From an uncultured Eubacteriales bacterium (lineage in GTDB: Bacteria > Bacillota > Clostridia > Oscillospirales > Oscillospiraceae), in the NCBI GenBank assembly GCA_902461475.1, contig CABPXX010000097.1, positions 1 through 5,964 of the forward strand: 5,964 nt of DNA. Reading direction: 5' to 3'. This document shows positions 1 to 5,964 of the stretch, piece after piece (position 1 is the first letter of the stretch; every line of letters starts with the position of its first letter). Under the pieces are notes generated by a model. It made no database searches and was not told the origin of the DNA. It saw only the letters and a program-made list of their open reading frames with translations. The position numbers were made by a program, and so were the translations under genes.

Positions 1-1282
1 CCCGCTGCCGCTGGAGCTTCTGCTCCTGCTGCTGTAGGTCTTGGATTTGGGGATTGTCGGCCCCGGTGGCGGCCAGCACCACGTCCACCTCTTTGGCGTA
101 GTCGGCCAGCTCCTTCTCGATCTCCGCCATACGGGCCAGGTCCTTGTTGTGGAGGTTGACCTCCGAGGCGGCCTCGTCAATGAGGTCGATGGCCTTGTCG
201 GGCAGGTAGCGGTCGGTGATGTACCGCTCACTCATGGACACCGCCAGGCGGCAGATGTCCGGGGTGATGACCACGTGATGATAGCCCTCATAGTAGGGGG
301 CGATGCCCTGGAGGATTTGGGTGGCCTCTTCCATGGAGGGCTCCTCCACCATCACAGGCTGGAAGCGGCGCTCCAGGGCGGTGTCCTTTTCGATATACTT
401 GCGGTACTCGGTGAGGGTGGTGGCGCCGATGACCTGAATCTCGCCCCTGGACAGGGCGGGCTTGAGGATGTTGGCGGCGTTCATGGAACCCTCGGCGTCG
501 CCGGCGCCCACGATGGAGTGTACCTCGTCGATGACCAGAATGATGTTGCCCAGCTTCTTGATCTCCTCAATGAGGCCCTTCATGCGGCTCTCAAACTGGC
601 CCCGGAACTGGGTGCCCGCCACCAGGGCGGTGAGGTCCAGCAGGTACACCTCTTTGTCCAGCAGTTTATAGGGCACCTGTCGGTCCTGGATTTTCTGGGC
701 CAGGCCCTCGGCGATGGCGGTTTTACCCACGCCGGGCTCACCGATGAGGCAGGGGTTGTTCTTCTGACGGCGGTTGAGAATCTGAATGGTGCGCTGAATC
801 TCGTTGTCCCGGCCCACGATGCGGTCCAGCTTGCCCTCCTGGGCCTTGCGGGTCAGGGAGATGCAGTAGTTTTCCAAAAACTTGCGCTTGGGGGGCTTGG
901 GTGGTCCAGAGGGTTTCTCGTCTTTGCCGCCCCGGGGGCCGGAGCCCTCCTGAGGGGGCTGCGCCCCGAAGAGCTTGTTGAGGAAGGGGAAGGTGGCGGT
1001 GCGCCCCTCGTCCTCCTCCTCGTCGGGGTTCTCCGGGCGGTCCTGGGCCAGCTGCTCCAGACCCTCGACGCCGCCGAAGGCGGACATCATCTCATGGGAG
1101 AGAGAGTCCAGGTCCTCGTCGGAGATGCCCATTTTCTGCATCATGTCGTCCACAGGCTTGAGTCCCAGTTCCCGGGCGCATTTCAGGCAGAGACCTTCGT
1201 TTTTGGTCTCGCCGTTTTCAATTTTCGTGATAAAGATCACTGCCACGTTCTTATGGCAGCGAGTACAAAGTGTCGGCTGCAT
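1..1282 (-). CDS. ClpE-like ATP-dependent Clp protease ATP-binding subunit, N-terminal 427 residues (partial)
   Basis: The frame opens at ATG 1280-1282, 7 nt after AAAGGAG, and runs without a stop off the window at position 1. Residues 6-35 form a zinc ribbon (C6-x2-C9 and C32-x2-C35), followed by a helical linker with an acidic patch (DEEEDEG, 87-93) and a Gly/Pro-rich stretch (115-131). The first AAA+ module then starts: [13 protein letters not shown], Walker A GEPGVGKT (181-188), pore-loop segment GTQFRGQFE (223-231), Walker B IILVIDE (247-253), sensor-1 region IGATT (285-289) and arginine finger ERRF (304-307), with [14 protein letters not shown] further on. The final 60 or so residues are Gln/Glu-rich and look like the start of the coiled-coil middle domain. 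The zinc ribbon replacing the usual double Clp-N repeat points to ClpE rather than ClpC or ClpB. Such ATPases unfold proteins, usually for ClpP. The second AAA+ module and the ClpP-binding loop are outside the window. Confidence 0.92.
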   Translation of the reverse strand, partial: MQPTLCTRCHKNVAVIFITKIENGETKNEGLCLKCARELGLKPVDDMMQKMGISDEDLDSLSHEMMSAFGGVEGLEQLAQDRPENPDEEEDEGRTATFPFLNKLFGAQPPQEGSGPRGGKDEKPSGPPKPPKRKFLENYCISLTRKAQEGKLDRIVGRDNEIQRTIQILNRRQKNNPCLIGEPGVGKTAIAEGLAQKIQDRQVPYKLLDKEVYLLDLTALVAGTQFRGQFESRMKGLIEEIKKLGNIILVIDEVHSIVGAGDAEGSMNAANILKPALSRGEIQVIGATTLTEYRKYIEKDTALERRFQPVMVEEPSMEEATQILQGIAPYYEGYHHVVITPDICRLAVSMSERYITDRYLPDKAIDLIDEAASEVNLHNKDLARMAEIEKELADYAKEVDVVLAATGADNPQIQDLQQQEQKLQRQR

Positions 1283-1372
1283 GGTTAAACTCCTTTCGGA
1301 AGGTATCCTTTTTGGGGTACCCTACCAGAAGAATGTGAACTAGGCATGAAGAATCGGAAATTTCCCTGAAAA
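1283..1372 (-). other. 90-bp leader between cvpA and the clp gene, with a 10-bp palindrome
   Basis: This gap is the longest in the window and holds the ribosome binding site of the clp gene (AAAGGAG, 1290-1296). It includes a perfect palindrome GGAAATTTCC (1356-1365), just after the cvpA stop, and an imperfect hairpin (1302-1321) directly upstream of the ribosome binding site. I found no convincing -35/-10 pair, no CtsR-like direct repeat and no CIRCE element, although clp genes often carry such stress-response sites. The stretch may carry a promoter I cannot recognise, or may be plain operon spacing. Confidence 0.3.
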
Positions 1373-2095
1373 TCACAGGAGAAGCCGATCCAACAGAGCG
1401 CCCAGTCCCTTGGGGGTGAACAGGGAGAGGACCGGGGTGGTGGGGTTGGCGGGGATGATCTCCGCCAGCTGACCCAGCCACACCAGCACAAAGACGATGA
1501 GCACCGCCTTCAAAAGCCCTGCCAGCAGTCCGCCCACGGTGTTCACCGTGGCCAGGATAGGCAGGTGGAAGGCCAGGTCCAGAATGTGGCTGAGCAAAAA
1601 CCAGATCAGGAGAATGAGCAGGAAGGACAGGGCGAACAGGGTGGCCTTTGCCACCAGGTTGGCCAGATAGTCCGCCAGCGCGCTGGCCACGGTGAGCCCG
1701 CCCTCACTGGGGATGGACTCTTCGTTCTTGGCCTGGTCCAGGAAGTAGGAGAAACCGGCGAACAGGCCCTGCTCCTTCATGGACTCCAGCAGCTGGTCCA
1801 GGGTGTAGTCGGGCTCCGCCTGCTCGGCGATGTTGCCGGGAATGCTCAGGCCGGGGTCACCGGAGTCAGTCTCCTCCCCCTGGGGCTCGGCTCCACGGAT
1901 GGCCTGGTAGATGGCAGGCTCCATGATGTGGGCCACAGGGCCGTGGAACTGGGTGGAGATGAACTGTGCTCCGAAGAAGGCCACAAACAGGCCCAACAGT
2001 CCGCACAGGGTGAGAATGAGGCCCTTTTTGGCGCCACGCCAGGCGAAGAAAGCCAAGATAACGACGATGGCGGCATCGAAAATATAAGCGGTCAT
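1373..2095 (-). CDS. CvpA family membrane protein
   Basis: This 240-residue protein has four predicted membrane segments: about 6-19 (FDAAIVVILAFFAW), 25-43, 148-168 (VAKATLFALSFLLILLIWF) and 186-207 (TVGGLLAGLLKAVLIVFVLV). The first two are joined by RGAKKGL, the hallmark turn of CvpA proteins, and the VNTVGGLLAGLLKAVL segment is also typical. Between helices 2 and 3 lies a polar, largely acidic loop of about 100 residues (for example GEETDSGD), longer than in E. coli CvpA. The family was first linked to colicin V production and has since been tied to envelope homeostasis and stress tolerance; the molecular role is not settled. A strong AAGGAGG (2101-2107) lies 5 nt before the ATG and fixes the start. 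It sits between the DUF5711-type gene and the clp gene, both on the same strand. Confidence 0.9.
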   Translation of the reverse strand: MTAYIFDAAIVVILAFFAWRGAKKGLILTLCGLLGLFVAFFGAQFISTQFHGPVAHIMEPAIYQAIRGAEPQGEETDSGDPGLSIPGNIAEQAEPDYTLDQLLESMKEQGLFAGFSYFLDQAKNEESIPSEGGLTVASALADYLANLVAKATLFALSFLLILLIWFLLSHILDLAFHLPILATVNTVGGLLAGLLKAVLIVFVLVWLGQLAEIIPANPTTPVLSLFTPKGLGALLDRLLL

Positions 2096-2139
2096 GGAAT
2101 CCTCCTTAACTATACGCCCTCAGGGGCAATCTCATTCGT

Positions 2140-3338
2140 TTAAGGCACGTAGAAGCTGGCACTGTCTGCGGAGATGAGAACGGCGGAGCCGTCCTCCATG
2201 AGCAGCACCTGACGGGCGCCCTGGGTGCTGTCCAGGGTGGCGTACAGCTCCAGGTCCTTGGTGTAGATGTTCAGCTGCTTGCCCGTGAGTACGGCGATAT
2301 ACCGCCCGGCAGCGGACAGGGAGAGCACCTGCTGGTCGATCTCCAGACTCTTGTGGGAGCCGTCGGAGGAGACCACCCACAGCTCGCCCTGGCTGCCTGC
2401 CCGGTACTTTGCCAGCAGGGCCACGGCGAAGCCGTCCCCGGCCAGGGAGTACCGCTTGAGGTGCATGTCGTTCCAGTCGATGACGGCGTTGTTGCCCTCG
2501 TGGTCGGTGAGGGTCAGGTTCTGGTCGGAGATGGACCAGACCTGGGAGACGGTGTGGCGGGTCTCCAGCACCACCGAGGAGCCCAGATCACTGGTGAGGT
2601 TGGGCTCAAAGTTCCCCGAGTCCGTGGTGTTCAGGGTGTACAGGGAGAGGGTGGAGTCAAACACGCCGTCGGTTTGCCCCACGTTGAGGATGGACAGGGT
2701 CTGTCCGTCGTCGGACAGAGCGGCGTCCATGACATAGGCGGAGGAGAGGTTGACGCTCATCATGGGCTCGTAGTCGGTGCTGTACACCGTCACAGAACCC
2801 TTGTAGCCGCTGGTCTGGCTGACCACGGTGAGCTGTCCGTTTTGGTTGAGGTGGGCCGAGAGGATGGAGGTCAGGTCGGTGGCCGACCAGATGACCTCCC
2901 GCTGGCCCAGCACGTACAGGGAGGAGCCCCCAGCGTCATAGATCACAGCCAGAGAGCCGTTGGTGTCCACCACGGGGTTGTCCATGTCCACAGACAGGTC
3001 CACATACTGGGTGCCGCTGCCGGAGTACAGGGAGATGGAGGTGGAGGAGCACACCAACAGGTCTCCGTCCAGCACGGCGAAGGTGTCGTCCAGGCTGCCG
3101 TCGTGGGGGAAGGAGTCGGCCTGGCCGCTGTCGTTGAGCACCAGGGCGGACGAGGACGGCCAGCGGAGCGGTAGTGGAGCCACCGCTTGAAGTTGTCCAG
3201 GGACAGCCGGTCCCGGAACACCACCACGGCCACGGCACCCAGGACCACCAGGACGGCCAGGAGAAAGAGCAGAACCCGCACCAAAAACTTGGGCTTTTTG
3301 GGCTGGGTGTTGGATTGGTTATTCTTTGTGTCTTCCAT
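2140..3338 (-). pseudogene. DUF5711-type membrane-anchored protein with propeller-like repeats, split by a frameshift
   Basis: The function is unknown. The N-terminus, read from ATG 3336-3338, has a polar basic start (MEDTKNNQ, PKKPK), one membrane helix at about residues 18-41 (FLVRVLLFLLAVLVVLGAVA) and a short link RLSLDNFKRWLHYRS (44-58). In this frame the sequence then becomes arginine/proline-rich nonsense. The real continuation is one frame over, from about 3165 to the TAA at 2140: ALVLNDSGQADSF, LDDTFAVLDGDLLVCSS, then repeated short beta-strand-like units with Asp-Gly turns (DGDLL, SDDGQTL, GDGFAVALL, MEDGSAVLI) suggesting an extracytoplasmic beta-propeller. The overall pattern matches my recollection of DUF5711 in Clostridia. 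The span is 1199 nt, one short of a multiple of three, so one missing base near 3150-3170 explains it and would give about 399 residues. The part starting at GTG 3183 alone would lack the anchor. The next gene, cvpA, is 44 bp away. Confidence 0.75.
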
Positions 3339-3346
3339 AATTGTAT

Positions 3347-3351
3347 ACCTC
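3347..3351 (-). promoter_or_regulatory. Ribosome binding site that sets the start of the DUF5711-type gene
   Basis: GAGGT on the minus strand lies 8 nt before the ATG at 3336-3338. This supports a protein beginning MEDTKNNQ rather than the longer in-frame start at 3368 (MRRRLLRY), whose coding would run through the hairpin and this site. It also argues against the internal GTG at 3183 being the natural start of the downstream part. Confidence 0.65.
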
Positions 3352-3360
3352 AAAAGGCGG

Positions 3361-3378
3361 CGGCGCACACAGGCGCCG
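3361..3378 (-). other. GC-rich hairpin between truA and the DUF5711-type gene (possible weak terminator)
   Basis: A perfect 6-bp inverted repeat, CGGCGC and GCGCCG with a 6-nt loop, lies 9 nt after the truA stop. On the minus strand it is followed by CCGCC and then four T residues, which lead straight into the GAGGT ribosome binding site of the next gene. The stem is short and the T run is neither adjacent nor long, so it would be a weak terminator at best. It might reduce read-through between the genes or simply be a GC-rich chance match. Confidence 0.25.
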
Positions 3379-3386
3379 GAGTATCG

Positions 3387-4120
3387 TCACAGTACGTCCT
3401 CGTCATACCACAGGTTGGTCATATACAGCCCGTCCGGCGGGGCGGTGGGCCCGGCCAAGGTGCGGTTGCGGGAGGAGAGAATGTCCGGGATATCCTCGGG
3501 GGCCAGCTTGCCCTCGGCGGCATAGATGCAGGTGCCCACCATGGCCCGGACCATGTTGTACAAAAAGCCGTCGGCGCACACTCGGCAGTCAATGATCTGT
3601 CCCTTTCGCTCAATGTCGAAGTAGTGGACGGTGCGCACGGTTGTGCGGGTCTCGGTGCCCACCGAGCGCACGGCGGCAAAGTCGTGGGTGCCCACAAACT
3701 GGGCGGCAGCCGCCGCCATGATGGACTCGTCCAGATGGCGGGGGTAGAACCACACCCGGTTGACGTAGAAGGGGTCCCGGATGCGGGAGTTGTAGATGCG
3801 GTAGGTGTATTCTTTTTTCAGACAGGAGCCGATGGCGTTGAAGTCATCCGAGACCCGGGTGGGGGCGGGCGGGTATTCCCCGCCAAGGGCAGCCGCTCCA
3901 GGGGGATGCCGGAGGTGGTGCGGAAATTGGCCACGTAGGTGCGGGCGTGGACCCCGGCGTCGGTGCGGCCCGCCCCGGTAACTTTCACCGGGTGATTGAC
4001 CACAAAGGACAGGGCCTTCTCCAGAGTTTCCGCCACGGAAACGGCGTTTTTCTGCACCTGCCAGCCGTGGTAGGCGGTGCCGGTATAGCTCAGGCGCAGG
4101 GCAATGTTACGGGATTGCAT
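3387..4120 (-). pseudogene. truA: tRNA pseudouridine(38-40) synthase TruA, split by a frameshift and small internal deletion
   Basis: TruA converts uridines 38-40 of the tRNA anticodon arm to pseudouridine. The N-terminal part is read from ATG 4118-4120 (GAGGTG site 6 nt upstream): ALRLSYTGTAYHGWQ and GAGRTDAGVHAR, with the catalytic Asp at residue 54, in frame through Arg84. That frame then stops at 3818. The rest lies in a second frame from about 3860 to the stop at 3387: SDDFNAIGSCLKKEYTYRIYN, VWFYPRHLDES, ADGFLYNMVRAMVGT and a normal end, DGLYMTNLWYD. Between the parts (3861-3868) only 8 nt are present where about 10 residues including the conserved L-P-x-D-I motif are expected, so about 22 nt seem to be missing. 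Adding 22 nt would give about 251 residues, normal for TruA. As written, no full-length enzyme is made. It is either a pseudogene or a sequence error. The second part alone could begin only at an internal codon such as GTG 3755. Confidence 0.9.
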
Positions 4121-4151
4121 AGGAACACCTCATATATAAAATGGGGGGCGC

Positions 4152-4958
4152 TCACAGACCCACGTGGGCCAGCAGACCCACCGCCACCGCGACCACCACC
4201 AGGCCCAGGAGAAACAGCCAGTCAGCGGGGCGCAGGTGCAGCTCCCGCATCCGGGTACGGCCCGTTCCGCCGCAGTAGCAGCGGCACTCCATGGCGGTGG
4301 CCAGCTCGTCCGCCCGGCGAAAGGCGGAGATGAACAGGGGCACCAGCAGGGGGATGAGGGCCTTGGCCTTGCGGATGAGGCCGCCGGAGTCGAAGTCCGC
4401 ACCTCGGGCCCGTTGGGCGGACATGATCTTGTCCGTCTCCTCAATGAGGGTGGGGATGAAGCGCAGGGCGATGGACATAATCATGGCCAGCTCGTGCACC
4501 GGCACCTTCACCTTTTTCAGGGGGGAGAGCAGGCTCTCCAGACCGTCGGTGAGGGCCAGTGGGGAGGTGGTGTAGGTGAGCAGGAAGGTGGCACAGATGA
4601 GCATGAGAATGCGTACCACCATGAAAAAGGCGTGTAAAATGCCCTCATAGGTGATGGTGAAAATCCAGAAGGACACCAGAGGGGTGCCGGGGGTGTAGAA
4701 CATGTTCAAAACAGCGGTGAAGATGAGCAGGAAAATCACCGGCTTCATGCCCCCCAGCAGGGTTTTGGCCCGGATGTGGGCCACGGCGCAGCCCCACACC
4801 AGCAGGGCCAGCATCATGCCGTAGGTGATAAACCAGTTGGCCAGAAACAGGGCCACCACATACACCAGAAGCCCCACCAGCTTGATGCGGGGGTCTACCC
4901 GGTGGAGAAAGGAGTTGCCAGGGAAGAATTGCCCCAGGGTAATGTCCTTGAGGTTCAT
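4152..4958 (-). CDS. ecfT: Energy-coupling factor transporter transmembrane protein EcfT
   Basis: This 268-residue membrane protein matches EcfT in length and features. Hydrophobic segments lie near residues 26-44, 45-62, 73-90, 109-130 and 246-264. Between the last two is a long cytoplasmic part that holds the two coupling motifs which contact the ATPases: AQRARGAD (Ala-Arg-Gly at 184-186) and AMECRCYCGG (Cys-Arg-Cys at 225-227). The usual second motif is Ala-Arg-Gly or Ala-Arg-Cys; the central arginine is kept here. The early DPRIKL motif (residues 22-27) is also characteristic. EcfT links the EcfA1/EcfA2 dimer to S components in the membrane. No S component is encoded nearby, which fits a shared group II module. 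Its ATG overlaps the ecfA2 stop by 4 nt, and a gap of 31 bp separates it from truA. Confidence 0.95.
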   Translation of the reverse strand: MNLKDITLGQFFPGNSFLHRVDPRIKLVGLLVYVVALFLANWFITYGMMLALLVWGCAVAHIRAKTLLGGMKPVIFLLIFTAVLNMFYTPGTPLVSFWIFTITYEGILHAFFMVVRILMLICATFLLTYTTSPLALTDGLESLLSPLKKVKVPVHELAMIMSIALRFIPTLIEETDKIMSAQRARGADFDSGGLIRKAKALIPLLVPLFISAFRRADELATAMECRCYCGGTGRTRMRELHLRPADWLFLLGLVVVAVAVGLLAHVGL

Positions 4959-5818
4959 GCCTGCGCCCCCTTTCGGGCCAGCAGGATGGCATCCCGGGCC
5001 TGTTCCACGGTGTACACCGAGGCGGGGACCTGGTAGCCCATGTCCCGCAGCCGGGCGAACACCCGGGTCATCTCGGGCACGCCCAGGCCCATCCGCTCCA
5101 GCTCGGCCCCGTGGGAGAACACCTCTTGGGGGGTACCGGAGTAGGGAATGGTGCCGTCTCGGAACACCACCAGCCGCTGGGCCTCCCGGGCCACCTCGTT
5201 CATGGAGTGGGACACCAGAATGATGGCGGCCTTCTTCTCCCGGTGGTAGGCCCGGATGTTGCCCAGAATCTGAGCGGCTCCGGCGGGGTCCAGCCCGGCG
5301 GTGGGCTCGTCCAAAATGAGCACCTTGGGCTCCATGGCAATGACCCCCGCAATGGCCACCCGGCGCTTTTGGCCGCCGGACAGGTCGAAGGGGGATTTCT
5401 CCAAGGTGTGGTCGGACAGGCCCACAAAGCGGGCGGCCTGGCGCACCCGGCGGTCCACCTCGGCCTGGTCCAGCCCCATGTTGGTGGGGCCGAAGGCAAT
5501 GTCCCGGTACACCGTCTCCTCAAAGAGCTGGTACTCGGGGTACTGAAACACCAGGCCCACCTGGAAGCGCACCTGACGGGTGCGCTCCTTGGAGCCCCAA
5601 ATGTCCTCCCCCTCAAAGAGCACCTGCCCCGAGGTGGGACGGAGCAGCCCGTTGAGGTGCTGCATCAGGGTGGACTTGCCCGAGCCGGTGCGGCCAATGA
5701 CCGCCAGATATTCCCCTGGGGCCACCGTCAGGTCCACGTTTTGCAGGGCCACGTGCTCAAAGGGGGTGCCTTGACTATAGATATGGGTGAGTTGTCTGAG
5801 TTCAATGATAGGCGTCAT
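4955..5818 (-). CDS. ecfA2: Energy-coupling factor transporter ATPase EcfA2
   Basis: This 287-residue ABC ATPase is full length for the family. Motifs in order: Walker A GRTGSGKST (residues 42-50), Q-loop in FQYPEYQLFEETVYRDIAFG (Q92), ABC signature LSGGQKRRVAIAG (from 146), Walker B VLILDE (166-171), D-loop AGLD (174-177) and H-loop His204 in LVSHSMNE. The FQYPEYQLFE form is typical of EcfA2 rather than EcfA1. A helical C-terminal domain follows, as in EcfA proteins. It would form a heterodimer with EcfA1, hydrolyse ATP on the cytoplasmic face and drive substrate uptake through EcfT and exchangeable S components. The ATG (5816-5818) has a modest GAGAGG site about 9 nt upstream. The stop overlaps the ecfT start as ATGA, implying translational coupling. 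All catalytic residues appear intact. Confidence 0.96.
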   Translation of the reverse strand: MTPIIELRQLTHIYSQGTPFEHVALQNVDLTVAPGEYLAVIGRTGSGKSTLMQHLNGLLRPTSGQVLFEGEDIWGSKERTRQVRFQVGLVFQYPEYQLFEETVYRDIAFGPTNMGLDQAEVDRRVRQAARFVGLSDHTLEKSPFDLSGGQKRRVAIAGVIAMEPKVLILDEPTAGLDPAGAAQILGNIRAYHREKKAAIILVSHSMNEVAREAQRLVVFRDGTIPYSGTPQEVFSHGAELERMGLGVPEMTRVFARLRDMGYQVPASVYTVEQARDAILLARKGAQA

Positions 5819-5833
5819 AGATACGGGCCTCTC

Positions 5834-5964
5834 TTATCGGGGTAGAATGTGGGCCAGTGCCTGGGCGCAGTCCTCCGGGGTGAGGACGTCCAGGGGCACG
5901 TCCAGCCCGGCCTGGCGCAGCTTGTACAGCAGCGCCACCGAGTCCGGCACCTCCATTGTGCTGG
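5834..5964 (-). CDS. ecfA1: Energy-coupling factor transporter ATPase EcfA1, C-terminal end only (partial)
   Basis: Only the last 42 complete codons are inside the window; the gene continues beyond position 5964 and ends at TAA (5834-5836). The visible tail contains MEVPDSVALLYKLRQAG and LTPEDCAQALAHIL. This is the helical C-terminal region typical of EcfA ATPases, and it resembles the tail of the next gene (VPEMTRVFARLRDMGY, TVEQARDAIL). None of the nucleotide-binding motifs can be seen, so the call rests on this tail and on position directly upstream of ecfA2 and ecfT, where ecfA1 normally lies. In the family, EcfA1 pairs with EcfA2 to form the cytoplasmic ATP-hydrolysing dimer of an ECF vitamin or metal importer. 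The stop lies 15 bp before the ecfA2 start, consistent with one transcript. Confidence 0.85.
   Translation of the reverse strand, partial: STMEVPDSVALLYKLRQAGLDVPLDVLTPEDCAQALAHILPR

Noticed and set aside
41..1288. Long plus-strand open frame of 415 codons
   Set aside because: It lies exactly antisense to the clp gene, whose minus-strand product carries every expected AAA+ motif. Its translation is Gly/Val/Leu/His-rich with no domain, as expected for the complement of GC-rich codons.
1302..1321. Imperfect hairpin GGTATCC/GGGTACC upstream of the clp ribosome binding site
   Set aside because: On the transcribed strand it has a C-A mismatch leaving 4 + 2 pairs, with no T run. It fits no terminator or known riboswitch.
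2116..2127. GCCC-TCAG-GGGC hairpin between the DUF5711-type gene and cvpA
   Set aside because: The stem is only 4 bp and no T run follows on the minus strand, so it is not a credible terminator.
2943..3164. Arginine/proline-rich tail of the upstream frame in the DUF5711-type region
   Set aside because: This is the out-of-frame reading after the frameshift; the other frame continues sensible protein, so no separate protein is proposed.
3140..3890. Programmed ribosomal frameshifting in truA or the DUF5711-type gene
   Set aside because: No slippery heptamer with a downstream structure is seen at either site, and truA also lacks a conserved segment, which recoding would not explain.
2353..3938. 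Plus-strand open frames at 2353-3174 and 3174-3938
   Set aside because: They are antisense to the DUF5711-type gene and truA, low in complexity (Gly, Val, His, Gln), with no ribosome binding site and no family resemblance.
5111..5845. Plus-strand open frame of 244 codons
   Set aside because: It is the antisense shadow of ecfA2, which has a complete set of ABC ATPase motifs on the other strand.

Overview
The window is a GC-rich stretch (roughly 60% by eye) with every convincing gene on the minus strand, so it reads from high to low coordinates. The codon choice, the Shine-Dalgarno sites (AAGGAGG, GAGGT), the gene set and the protein styles suggest a Gram-positive anaerobe of the class Clostridia, most likely an Oscillospiraceae relative (Flavonifractor/Oscillibacter type). 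This placement is inference; no rRNA or other marker is present.

Layout in transcription order: the end of ecfA1 (5834-5964, runs off the window), ecfA2 (4955-5818), ecfT (4152-4958, 4-nt overlap with ecfA2), truA (3387-4120, broken by a frameshift), a membrane-anchored protein of the DUF5711 type (2140-3338, also broken by a frameshift), a CvpA-family membrane protein (1373-2095), and the first 427 codons of a ClpE-like AAA+ chaperone with an N-terminal zinc ribbon (1-1282, runs off the window). Gaps are short (15, 31, 48, 44 and 90 bp), and there is no gene-free stretch above 300 bp. No tRNA, rRNA, mobile element, CRISPR array or attachment site was seen.

The first three genes encode the shared ATPase/transmembrane module of a group II energy-coupling factor (ECF) vitamin transporter. 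Its substrate-binding S components would be encoded elsewhere. ecfA1-ecfA2-ecfT-truA is a classic Firmicutes order, normally at the end of the ribosomal protein cluster. Here truA is followed by envelope and stress genes instead of rplM-rpsI.

The main anomaly is that two neighbouring genes, truA and the DUF5711 gene, each change reading frame internally while all other genes are open. In truA the change coincides with a loss of about 22 nt that removes a conserved motif. I see no clear sign of a new biological system; the frameshifts and the unknown membrane protein deserve the second look.
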